Assembly: GCF_034344865.1 (NCBI RefSeq)
Contig: NZ_CP133774.1
Location: forward strand, 3,658,001 to 3,722,000
Source of the DNA: Pseudomonas sp. 10S4
Lineage (GTDB): Bacteria > Pseudomonadota > Gammaproteobacteria > Pseudomonadales > Pseudomonadaceae
Length of the DNA stretch: 64,000 nt
Direction: 5' to 3'
A program made the translations under genes and the position numbers. The notes beneath the pieces were generated by a model. It searched no databases. It was not told the origin of the DNA and saw only the letters and a program-made list of their open reading frames with translations. Below, in pieces: positions 17,000 through 26,943 of this stretch. How positions within the stretch are numbered: the first letter of the stretch is position 1; the number at the start of each line of letters is the position of its first letter.

Positions 17000-18115
17000 G
17001 TGGCTACGTTGAATCTTAAACACCTGATGGTGGCCGCCCTGTTGCTGTCCGCAGCCTTCAACGCTCAAGCCGAGCGGCTGAAAGACATCGCCAGCATTTC
17101 CGGCGTGCGGACCAACCAATTGATCGGTTACGGCCTGGTGGTCGGGCTTAACGGCACCGGTGACCAGACGACGCAGACCCCGTTCACCCTGCAGACCTTC
17201 AACAACATGCTCTCGCAGTTCGGCATCAAGGTGCCGGCGGGTTCGGGCAACGTGCAGTTGAAGAACGTCGCGGCGGTGTCGATCAGTGCCGATTTGCCGG
17301 CGTTCGCCAAGCCGGGTCAGTTGGTGGATATCACGGTTTCGTCCATCGGTAACTCCAAGAGCCTGCGCGGCGGCACCTTGCTGCTGACGCCACTCAAAGG
17401 TATCGACGGCAACGTCTACGCCATCGCCCAGGGCAACCTGGTGGTCGGTGGTTTCGATGCTGAAGGTCGTGACGGTTCCAAGATCACCGTTAACGTTCCG
17501 TCGGCCGGTCGTATCCCGGGTGGTGCGTCGGTTGAACGTTCGGTGCCGAGCGGCTTCAACCAGGGCAACAGCCTGACCCTGAACCTCAACCGTTCGGACT
17601 TCACCACCGCCAAGCGCGTGGTCGACAAGATCAACGACATGCTCGGCCCTGGCGTTGCCCAGGCTATCGACGGCGGTTCGATTCGCGTCTCGGCACCTTT
17701 GGACCCGAGCCAGCGTGTCGACTACTTGTCGATCCTTGAAAACCTTGAAGTCGATCCGGGTCAAGCGGTGGCGAAAGTCATCATCAACTCCCGTACCGGC
17801 ACCATCGTGATCGGCCAAAACGTCAAGGTTTCCCCGGCCGCCGTAACCCACGGCAGCCTGACCGTGACCATCACCGAAGACCCGATCGTCAGCCAGCCCG
17901 GCCCTTTGTCCAACGGGCAGACGGCGGTCGTGCCGCGCTCGCGGATCAACGCCCAGCAAGAGGCCAAGCCGATGTTTAAATTCGGCCCGGGCACCACCCT
18001 CGACGAAATCGTGCGTGCGGTGAACCAGGTCGGCGCGGCGCCGGGAGACTTGATGGCCATCCTCGAAGCACTGAAACAGGCCGGCGCGTTGCAAGCCGAC
18101 CTGATCGTGATCTGA
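17000..18115 (+). CDS. flgI: Flagellar P-ring protein FlgI
   Basis: The 371-residue periplasmic ring protein begins with a Sec signal ([14 protein letters not shown]) followed by [20 protein letters not shown], the invariant start of mature FlgI. It assembles around the rod in the peptidoglycan layer. The frame starts at GTG directly after the flgH stop. An internal ATG at codon 9 is possible but would shorten the signal's charged region. Confidence 0.94.
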   Translation: MATLNLKHLMVAALLLSAAFNAQAERLKDIASISGVRTNQLIGYGLVVGLNGTGDQTTQTPFTLQTFNNMLSQFGIKVPAGSGNVQLKNVAAVSISADLPAFAKPGQLVDITVSSIGNSKSLRGGTLLLTPLKGIDGNVYAIAQGNLVVGGFDAEGRDGSKITVNVPSAGRIPGGASVERSVPSGFNQGNSLTLNLNRSDFTTAKRVVDKINDMLGPGVAQAIDGGSIRVSAPLDPSQRVDYLSILENLEVDPGQAVAKVIINSRTGTIVIGQNVKVSPAAVTHGSLTVTITEDPIVSQPGPLSNGQTAVVPRSRINAQQEAKPMFKFGPGTTLDEIVRAVNQVGAAPGDLMAILEALKQAGALQADLIVI

Positions 18116-18126
18116 GGACGGCGACC

Positions 18127-19422
18127 ATGGTGGATATGCGCAATGGCAATACCGTCGGCACCAGTGATTCGGGTTCTTACTCGGACCTCAATCGTCTGAA
18201 CCAGCTCAAGGTCGGTGACAAGAACAGCGACGCCAACATGCGCAAGGTGGCGCAGGAGTTCGAGTCGCTGTTCCTCGGTGAAATGCTCAAGTCCATGCGC
18301 TCGGCCACCGAAACGCTAGGCAAGGACAATCCGCTCAACACGCCAGCCGCCAAGCAGTACCAGGAAATGTACGACCAGCAGTTGGCCGTTTCCATGTCTC
18401 GCCAGGGCGGTGGTATCGGTCTGGCCGACGTGTTGATGCGCCAGATGTCGAAGAACAAACCGCTGGCACCGGGTGAGGCTGCGGCTGCATCTGCGGCCAA
18501 GCAGGAAGCGGCGAAAGCGGCCGTGCCAACCCCGATAGCCGCTGGCACGACGGCCACCAATGGTCCGTTGTCGCGCCTCAATGGCCAGCGTCCGTTGTGG
18601 GCGTCGCGTTCGGGCAGGGTGCCGGCGCACGCCGCCGATCACACGAATGACGTGGCAATGCTCAATCAGCGCCGCCTGGCTCTGCCGCCGAAACTGGCGG
18701 ACCGCTTGCTCGCCGGGCTGGTGCCGTCGGTCACGAATACCGCAGCCACTGCCGCGACCGCGCAGAACAAAATCCAGGTGCCGCAGAACGGCAAGACCGG
18801 TGCCGGCCCGCTGTACAACGGCGATTGGCTTGCCTCGCAGACGGACACGTCGTCAAACGGGCAGATGCAGATTTACGGTCGCGCCATGGCGCAGATTCCT
18901 CTGGCGCCGGCGAAGAAAGCTTTCAGTTCCGCCGACGAATTCGTCAACACCATGCTGCCGATGGCCAAAGAAGCCGCCGCTCGCATCGGTGTCGATCCGC
19001 GTTACCTGGTGGCCCAGGCCGCCCTGGAAACCGGTTGGGGCAAATCGGTCATGCGCGCCCAGGATGGCAGCAGCAGTCACAACTTGTTTGGCATCAAGAC
19101 CGGCAGCAGTTGGACCGGCGATTCGGCGCGGGCAATCACCAGCGAGTTCAAGGATGGCGCAATGGTCAAGGAGACGGCTGAGTTCCGTTCCTATGCCTCT
19201 TACAAGGACAGCTTCCACGACCTTGTAACTTTGCTGCAAACCAATAATCGCTATCAAGATGTGGTGAAGTCGGCCGATAACCCAGAACAGTTTGTACGCG
19301 AGTTGCAAAAGGCCGGTTATGCAACCGACCCGAACTACGCGAACAAGATTTCGCAAATAGCCAAGCAGATGACGAGTTACCAAAACTACGCTGCGGCGGG
19401 CGTTTCCACCACGCCTCTATAG
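18127..19422 (+). CDS. flgJ: Rod-cap and peptidoglycan hydrolase FlgJ
   Basis: This 431-residue two-domain protein has an N-terminal rod-cap domain (about residues 35-120, AQEFESLFLGEMLKSMRSAT) and a C-terminal glucosaminidase-family domain (about 265-420). The latter shows YLVAQAALETGWGKSVM with the catalytic Glu and the conserved NLFGIK. A low-complexity Ala/Thr linker of about 130 residues, longer than in enterics, joins them. It opens a local gap in the cell wall for the growing rod. ATG 18127 has GAGGA upstream; ATG 18136 is an alternative. Confidence 0.94.
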   Translation: MVDMRNGNTVGTSDSGSYSDLNRLNQLKVGDKNSDANMRKVAQEFESLFLGEMLKSMRSATETLGKDNPLNTPAAKQYQEMYDQQLAVSMSRQGGGIGLADVLMRQMSKNKPLAPGEAAAASAAKQEAAKAAVPTPIAAGTTATNGPLSRLNGQRPLWASRSGRVPAHAADHTNDVAMLNQRRLALPPKLADRLLAGLVPSVTNTAATAATAQNKIQVPQNGKTGAGPLYNGDWLASQTDTSSNGQMQIYGRAMAQIPLAPAKKAFSSADEFVNTMLPMAKEAAARIGVDPRYLVAQAALETGWGKSVMRAQDGSSSHNLFGIKTGSSWTGDSARAITSEFKDGAMVKETAEFRSYASYKDSFHDLVTLLQTNNRYQDVVKSADNPEQFVRELQKAGYATDPNYANKISQIAKQMTSYQNYAAAGVSTTPL

Positions 19423-19445
19423 GCACAAGGCATAAGGTCTGAACC

Positions 19446-21490
19446 ATGAGTTTGCTCAATATCGGGATGTCGGGGCTAGCGGCTAGCTCATCCTCTTTGG
19501 CTGTGACGGGCAACAACATTGCCAACGTCGACACCGCCGGTTATTCACGTCAGCAAACGGTGCAGACCACCAACTCCTCACAGCAGGTCGGTAACGTGTT
19601 TATCGGCACCGGGACGACCCTGGCCGATGTGCGCCGGGTGTACAACTCCTACCTCGATGCACAGTTGCGCACCGCCACTTCGCTTGACAGTGAAGCTTCG
19701 TCGTACCTGGCTCAGGCTACGCCGCTTGACGCTACGCTGTCCGACACCAACACCGGTTTGACCGGCGTGTTGCAGAAATTTTTCACCTCGATGCAGGGCG
19801 TTTCGACCTCGGCAACTGACGACACTTCGCGTCAAGGAGTGCTGACCGGTGCCCAGGCGCTGACCAGCCGCTTCAACACCATCGCCCAGCAGTTGAACGA
19901 TCAGAACACCACGCTCAACGGCAGCCTTGGCGACATGGCGTCCCAGGTGAATAAACTGGCCACCACGATTGCCAACCTCAACCAGAAAATTGGTGAGGTC
20001 TCCACCAGCGGTGGCCAACCAAACGACATGCTCGACTCCCGTAACGAAGCGGTGCGTCAGTTGTCCCAACTGGTCGGCGCTCAAGTGGTCGAGCGCGGCT
20101 CCAGCTATGACATCTACGTCGGCAGCGGCCAGCCGTTGGTGATCGGCAACACCACCAACACCCTGGGCACTGTGCCGAGCAAAGACGATCCGTCGCGCAT
20201 GGCGCTGCAGTTGGATCGTGGCTCCAGCACTATCGACATTACCTCGGTGGTCAGCGGCGGCTCGATCGGTGGTTTGCTGAACTATCGCAAAGATGTGCTC
20301 GACCCTTCGCTCAATGAGCTGGGGCGTGTGGCGCTGGTCATGGCTGACCAAGTGAACAGCCAACAGGCCCAGGGCATCGACAAGAACGGTGATTTCGGCG
20401 CGGCGATTTTCAACAACATCAACAGTGCCGCCCTGATCAGTCAGCGCAGCATTGCCAACGCGGGCAACAGCACCGGTTCCGGCAACCTGAACGTCACCAT
20501 CAAGGACACAGGCCAGCTGACCACCAGTGATTATCAGGTGACGTTCACCAGCCCGACCGACTACAGCGTCAAGCGCTCCGACGGCACCGACATGGGGTCG
20601 TTCAGCACCACCACGACGCCACCGCCGGTGATCGATGGTTTCACCATGGCGCTGGATGGCAGCGGCCCGATGAGCGCTGGCGACAGCTTCAAGGTGACGC
20701 CGACCCGTGGCGCGGCGGCGAGCATTCAGACCGTGCTCACCGACCCGAAAAAATCGCGGCGGCAGCGCCGTTGACCGGCGTGACCAGTGCCAACAACACC
20801 GGCACCTACACCCAGCCAACGCTGACCAGCACCATCGACATCTACAACCCGGCTTCCCAGGCGCAAATGCAGACCGGGCTCAAGTACTCGACGCCGGTCA
20901 AGATCATTTTCGGTGACGCAGCCGGTGGCAGCCAGCCCTATACCCTGGTTGATGCCAAGGGTGGTCTGCTGAGTTCGGGCAATATCGTGCCGGGTCAGAG
21001 CAATACCCTGAACCTGACAGTGCCGATGGTCGATGCCAGTGGTAACCCGATCACCGACGGCGGCACCCCGCCAGTCCAGCAATCGTTCACGATGCAGACC
21101 ACGGTCGGTGGCTCTCCGGCCAAGAACGAAAGCTTCAGCATTTCGCTGACGGGTGCCGCGTCTTCGGATAACCGTAACGCACAAGCGCTGACGGCGCTGC
21201 AAACCAAGCAGACAGTGGATACCGGCACGGCGAGCAAGGGCATCAGCCTGGTCGACGCTTACGGCACACTGGTGACCAATGTCGGCGCGAAGGCTGCGCA
21301 GGGCAAATCGGACAGCGACGCCACCACGGCGATCCTGACCCAGGCCACAGGCGCCCGTGATTCGAACTCCGGGGTCAACCTGGATGAAGAAACCGGCAAC
21401 CTGGTCAAATACCAGCAGTACTACACCGCGTCTTCGCAGATCATCAAGGCTGCGCAGGAAACTTTCACTACGCTGATCAATGCCCTTTAA
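19446..21490 (+). CDS. flgK: Hook-filament junction protein FlgK (frameshifted)
   Basis: FlgK (HAP1) is the first junction zone between hook and filament. The N-terminus has the axial motif (AVTGNNIANVDTAGYSRQQT), and the C-terminus (GVNLDEETGNLVKYQQYYTA, then SSQIIKAAQ) lies in another frame. The break is at 20748-20753, where six A should be seven: TDPKK then continues as IAAAAPLTGVTSANNTG. Repaired length is 681 residues, normal for Pseudomonas. As written, the protein would lose the C-terminal coiled-coil needed for polymerisation. Both halves are otherwise intact, which points to a sequencing indel. Confidence 0.9.
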
Positions 21491-21503
21491 GGAGTCGTAA
21501 TTC

Positions 21504-23069
21504 ATGCGCATTTCTACAAGCCAGTATTACGATACAACCGCTGCCAACTATCAGCGTAACTTCAACCAGGCGATCGCAACCAGCGCTGAAGCCAGCAGCA
21601 TGACGCGCATCAACACCGCCGCCGATGATCCGATCGGTGCCGGGCGTCTGCTCAAGCTCGGCCAGCAGAGTGCGGCGCTTGATCAGTACAGCACCAACAT
21701 CGACAGCACCAAGAGCTCGTTGAGCCTGCAGGAAACCACGCTGGATTCCATCAACACGGCTTTGCAGCGCGCCAAGGAAATCGCCTTGAGCGCCTCGAGT
21801 GGCAATGCCACCGACGCAGACCGTAAAGCTTATGGGGCGGAATTGACTCAGCTCCAGCAGCAGGTCGTTGGACTTATGAATTCCAAGGATTCGAACGGGA
21901 GCTATTTGTTTTCCGGTTCGAAAACCGACACTGCGCCCTACTCGCAGAACTCCGATGGTACCTTCACCTACAACGGTGATCAGACCAGCATCAACCTGGC
22001 CGTTGGCGATGGTCAGTCGATGGCTACCAACACCACGGGTTGGGATGCCTTTCAGCAGAGCATCAATACCAGCCGCACCCAGGTCAGCATGACGGCTCCG
22101 GCAGTGGATGACGGTCGGGTCACCCTGTCAAATGGCGAAGTCTCAAGCAGTACGACTTACAACGCCAAATTTGCCGCAGGCCAACCGTATACCGTGAGTT
22201 TCGTTAGCAGCACTCAGCTGAAAATTACCGATTCTTTGGGTAACGACGTGACAGCTGAAGCGAGTCAGGGCGGGGTTGTCAGCAACAGCAACGGTGCAAA
22301 CCAGTCGGTCAGCTTCCGTGGCATCGACATGAATCTGAACATCAACCTCCAGTCTGGTGATGTCCCGGATACGGTGATTGCCGGTCATAGCTTCCAGTTG
22401 ACGGCCAAACCGGACACCTTCAACACCGCGCGCAGTCCAGGCAACCCTTCGACAGCGGTGATCACCGGATCGACCGTCACCGATCCGGTGGCCTATAACA
22501 ATGCATTTCCGGCCGGCGGGGCCGTTCTCAAGTTCACCAGCGCCACCAACTTTGATCTATACGCCGCCCCGATCACTTCGGACAGCAGGCCGGTGTCTTC
22601 AGGCACCATGGCTGGCGGCAACGCGACCGCCGCTGGCGTTACATTTGCGGTGGGCGGGACACCGGCAGCCGGCGACCAGTTCACGGCGCAGTCCAACAAC
22701 CACCAGACCCAGAATGTCCTCGACACGCTGGGCCAGATGGTTAGTGCCATGAACGTGCCGATCGATGCCGATCCGGTGGCCAAACAGAAGTTTCAGGCTG
22801 CGATGGATTCCGGGGTCAACAACCTGACCAGTGCCACCGATCAATTGGGCACGGCAATAACCTCAATCGGTGCGCGGGGCAGTTCGCTTGATGATCAGTC
22901 CTCCACCAACCAGAGCCTGAGCCTGGCGAACACCACGACCCAGTCGTCGATTCGCGACTCCGATCCTGCCGAGGTAATGACCCGCCTGACGTTGCAGCAA
23001 ACCATGTTGCAAGCTGCACAACTGGCGTTCAGCAAGATCACGTCGCTGGGCCTGTTCAACAAGATCTGA
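21504..23069 (+). CDS. flgL: Hook-filament junction protein FlgL
   Basis: FlgL (HAP3) is the second junction protein and belongs to the flagellin superfamily. The N-terminal flagellin-like domain reads INTAADDPIGAGRLLKLGQQ, and the C-terminal one contains DPAEVMTRLTLQQTMLQAAQ. The 521-residue length includes a large variable central region of about 280 residues, as in many pseudomonads and longer than the enteric protein (about 317). It ends the flgFGHIJKL run; a GC-rich hairpin at 23077-23095 lacks a T-tract. Confidence 0.93.
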   Translation: MRISTSQYYDTTAANYQRNFNQAIATSAEASSMTRINTAADDPIGAGRLLKLGQQSAALDQYSTNIDSTKSSLSLQETTLDSINTALQRAKEIALSASSGNATDADRKAYGAELTQLQQQVVGLMNSKDSNGSYLFSGSKTDTAPYSQNSDGTFTYNGDQTSINLAVGDGQSMATNTTGWDAFQQSINTSRTQVSMTAPAVDDGRVTLSNGEVSSSTTYNAKFAAGQPYTVSFVSSTQLKITDSLGNDVTAEASQGGVVSNSNGANQSVSFRGIDMNLNINLQSGDVPDTVIAGHSFQLTAKPDTFNTARSPGNPSTAVITGSTVTDPVAYNNAFPAGGAVLKFTSATNFDLYAAPITSDSRPVSSGTMAGGNATAAGVTFAVGGTPAAGDQFTAQSNNHQTQNVLDTLGQMVSAMNVPIDADPVAKQKFQAAMDSGVNNLTSATDQLGTAITSIGARGSSLDDQSSTNQSLSLANTTTQSSIRDSDPAEVMTRLTLQQTMLQAAQLAFSKITSLGLFNKI

Positions 23070-23185
23070 CAGTAGCCGGGCGCCCAGGCGCCCGGTGACT
23101 GCTGACCCTCCAATACCTACTGTCTTTTTCCGCGGTTCAAAGGGCTCGCTTTCCTGGGCGAGCTCTCGCCGCCTGCGAGTCCGCC

Positions 23186-26100
23186 GTGAATTCACTTCCT
23201 CTTGTCAGCCTTGTCATTCCCGCCTTCAACCCACGCTTTTTCGACCGGGCGTTGCGCAGTGCCGTGACTCAGGGTTATGGCAATCTCGAGATCATTGTGT
23301 GCGACGACAGTCGTGGCACTGAAATCGAAGAAATGGTGGGTTCGCTGGACGGGCAGACCGATGTTGTCGTGCGTTACGTGCGCAACCCGCGGACCCTTGG
23401 GCTGGTCGGTAACCTGCAAGCCTGTCTGGAGGAAGCGCAAGGCGAGTTCATCAAGTTTCTTTGTGATGATGACCAATTGTTCGCCACGTGCGTTGAGCGC
23501 CAGGCGCAAGTACTCATCGATCGTAAAGACGTCAACCTGGTATTGGCCCAGCGGTTGTTCTGGGATGCCGACGATCTGCCGCTGCCTTCGCGGCTCGAGA
23601 ACACACCGCTTTCCCCGGTGTGCGGGCTGTTCAAGGGGAGGACCTGCTGGCGATTTTCGAGAATTTTCCGGTCAATATCCTTGGCGGTTTCAGCAATGCG
23701 ATGTTCCGTCGTGCCGATGTGTTGGAGTTGTTTCCAGCCTTGACCCAACCCGGTCACTGTTTTGTCGCGACCCTCGATTTCGCCTTGTATGTGTGCCTGC
23801 TGCGCCGTGGCAACCTGGTGGTGTCCAACCATGTGCTCAGTGTCGAACGTTTGTATCCGGAGCGTTTGAGCGCCCAGCAATCGATGAAGGATGCGGTCGA
23901 GGCCGAACGGCAATGGCTGTTGCAGATGCTCAAGGCCCGCAGCGGCGAATCTGCGCCAGCGCCGGGCTGGGTTCGCTACTTGCCGGTGACCCGTGCCGAT
24001 GAGCTGCCGCGCGTCTGGGAAGAGTTGCCCTTGAGCCGCACCCTGGGCACCAAACAGACCACTCAGCATTGGCACGTCGGTATCGCCAGTGTCAGCTTTG
24101 CCGAGCTTTACGCACAGTGGCTCGCGTGCCGCAGCCTCACTGAGGGGCAGCGCGAACTGTTGCCGGACACACTGGAGAGCTGGCCGCGCAGGCCGAAAAT
24201 CGTTCCCATTGTTATTGATGAACAGGGCAGCCGGTCAGCGCTGGAACTCACGCTGCAAACCCTCGCCGAACAAGATTACGCGCCTGAACTGACGTTGGTG
24301 TTGTCCGCATCGTGTCTGGAGGCCGAGCTGGATGAGCGGGTTTTCCGTTTGCCGCTGCAAGATGACTGGCAGCAGCAGGTCAATGACCTGTTGCCACAAC
24401 TGGACGGGGCTGACTGGTTCTACTTGCTGCAAGCCGGCGATCGACTGGTAGCGCCGGCCTTGCTGGTGATGGCGGAGCGGATTGCCCTCTCGCGCACGCT
24501 CAAGTGCCTTTACAGCGACGAAGGTGGCTTGCGCCAGGGCGAGTCAGCCGAGCCCGCGTTCAAGCCAGACTTCAACCTGGACCTGATGCGCAGCTATCCC
24601 TACGTGGGACGGGCCTTGGCGTTTGAGCGCGAAGGTTTTCTGGCGCTGGGCGGTTTCGATTCGGTCTATGGAGAGTTGGGCCCTCACGATGTGCTCTGGC
24701 GCCTGGTCGAGAGTGATGGCCCCCAAGTGATCGGGCACATCGCCGAGATTTTGCTGGAGTCTACGTTTGACCTGGCCAAGTGGCTGTCCCAGCCAGAGGT
24801 GGTGGAGAACAATCCGCTGGTGGTACAGGCGCACTTGCAACGTATGGGCGTTGCCCATGACATCCGCAACGCCGGTTCGACACTGCTCAACCGTGTTGAC
24901 TATTACCATGAGGATCGTCCATTAGTGTCGATCGTCATCGTCAGCAAGGACCAGACTAACGCCTTGCAGCGCTGCGTCGAAAGCCTGCTGGAAAAAACCG
25001 CTTACGGTGAGTATGAGCTGCTGCTTGTCGACAACGGCAGCGAAAGCGCCGAGGCCCGTGCCTGGCTGGCCGGTATGGCAGCGTTGGGCAGCGAGCGGAT
25101 TCGCGTGTTGACGTATCCGCAACAAGGCAATAGCGCTGCCGTGCGCAACTTCGCGGTGAAGCAGGCCAGCGGCGACTACGTGCTGATGCTCAATCCTTAC
25201 ACCGTCATCACCCAGAGTGACTGGCTGGATGAGTTGCTCAATCACGCGCAACGACCGGAAGTCGGCGTGGTCGGCGCGAAGCTGTTCAACCCGGATGGTC
25301 GGGTGCTGCATGCGGGACTTATTCTTGGTTTGCAAGGGCCGGCAGGCGTGCCGTTTTATGGCGAGTCCCTGAATGCTGCGGGCTATATGTACCGGTTGCA
25401 GGTGGCTCACGACTTGAGTGCTGTCGGCGCTGATTGCCTGATGGTGCGCAAAGCGGTGTTTGAGGCGGTCGGCGGTCTTGATGAGCAGAACCTGGCCCAG
25501 ACGCTGAACGAGGTGGACCTGTGCCTGCGCGTTGGCCAGGACGGCTACCTGGTGGTCTGGACGCCTTATGCCAAATTGGCCCTGGGCGCCCAACCGACGG
25601 CCGTGATGCAAGCGGCTGAACAGGCCTTGCGCGCGCAGGAACAGGAAGTGTTCTACAAGCGCTGGCTGCCCATCGTTGCCCGTGACCCGGCCTACAACGT
25701 CAACTTGTCGCTGCACGGGTTGGGTGGTTCGAGCTTCAGTCTTGAGCCAGGTCTGCGTGCTGGCTGGAGCCCGTTCTCAAAGGCTCAACTGCCGAAAATC
25801 CTCGCACTGCCGGTCAATGCCTCGGCCATCGGTCACTACCGTGTGACGCAGCCGTTGATCGAACTGGAGGCCGCGGGCAGGGCCCACGGACGTATTCACT
25901 ACAACCTGCCGTCGATCATTGAGGTCGAGCGGCAGTCGCCCGACGTTATCGTCCTGCAAGGGCGTTACTCCGAAGGGCCGATCAATGAGATCCCTGGCCT
26001 GAAAACCTATTCCAATGCCCGGCGGATTTACGAGCTGGATGACTACGTCATCAACGTCCCCCATCGCAACGCGCATATCCGCAACATGCCGGGCAAGGAT

Positions 26101-26781
26101 GAGATGGAGAAACTGGTGCGGCGTGCGATCGGTATGTGCGATCGCGTGGTGGTCTCCACCGAGGCACTGGGTAACGCCTTGTCAGATATGCACAACGACA
26201 TTCGCGTGGTGCCGAACATGCTGGCCAAACACCTGTGGAGCGATATGCGCAGCCAGCGCCGCACCTCGAAAAAGCCACGCGTCGGCTGGGGCGGCGGCAC
26301 CAGTCACCACGGTGACCTGGCGGTGATTGCCGATGTGGTCCGTGAACTAGCCAATGAAGTCGACTGGGTGTTCTTCGGCATGTGCCCGGATGACTTGCGC
26401 CCGTACATGCATGAATTCCACGGTGTGATCGGGCTGGACGTCTACCCGGCAAAACTGGCCAGTCTGAACCTGGACCTGGCATTGGCGCCGCTGGAGTTCC
26501 ACATCTTCAACGACTGCAAAAGTAACCTGCGCCTCCTCGAATACGGGGCTTGCGGCTATCCGGTGATCTGCACCGACACCGAGGCTTATCAGGGTTATTT
26601 GCCTGCCACCCGGATCAAGACGAACACCACCGATGAATGGCTGCAAGCCATCCGTATGCACCTTGCCGACCCGGATGCCAGCTACCGCCTGGGCGATGAA
26701 TTGCGTCAGGTGGTTCTGCGCGATTACGTGTTGCGTGGCGATAACCTGCGTTACTGGGAAAACGGCTGGCTCGCCGACTGA
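23186..26781 (+). CDS. Large multidomain flagellin glycosyltransferase, Fgt1-like (frameshifted)
   Basis: With one base restored the product has 1198 residues, the size class of Fgt1 in the P. syringae flagellin-glycosylation island. It contains a GT2 domain (PLVSLVIPAFNPRFFDRALR), a second GT2-like region (RPLVSIVIVSKDQTNALQRC, DNGSE) and a C-terminal GT4-like module (GWGGGTSHHGD, LEYGACGYPVICTD). The frame breaks at 23635-23638: GGGG should be GGGGG, giving LFKGEDLLAIFENFPVN. The start is GTG 23186 (VNSLPLVSLVIP). It lies directly after flgL. It presumably transfers the first sugar to flagellin serines; the specificity is inferred from position and homology. Confidence 0.83.
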
Positions 26782-26804
26782 TCTTTTTACGCACCCACAA
26801 AAAC

Positions 26805-26830
26805 AGGCGTCCTTGAGTCGCCTTTTTTTG
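26805..26830 (+). terminator. Weak Rho-independent terminator after the glycosyltransferase
   Basis: A short stem AGGCG/CGCCT is followed by seven T, 24 bases after the stop codon. The stem is only five base pairs, so efficiency may be modest. Confidence 0.5.
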
Positions 26831-26870
26831 CCTTTTGTTTCATGTGTTCTCGATAGTTTTTCGATGCTGC

Positions 26871-26898
26871 TAAAGCTTCTGGTTTTGTCGGTCGATAG
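26871..26898 (+). promoter_or_regulatory. Putative sigma-28 (FliA) promoter of the RTX-like gene
   Basis: TAAAGCTT, a 12-base spacer and GTCGATAG match the FliA consensus (TAAAGTTT-N11-GCCGATAA) at 13 of 16 positions with one extra spacer base. It lies 46 bases before the ATG. It would place this gene in the late flagellar class with fliC. Confidence 0.45.
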
Positions 26899-26943
26899 TT
26901 GCCCAAGGATTTTGTTTTTTCACAACAAGGCAAGGAAGAAGAC

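Noticed and set aside
16259..18094. 611-codon minus-strand frame over flgH and flgI
   Set aside because: It is antisense to two intact ring-protein genes, with composition typical of a shadow frame.
23077..23095. Terminator after flgL
   Set aside because: CCGGGCGCC/GGCGCCCGG is a good hairpin, but no T-tract follows, so intrinsic termination is not supported.
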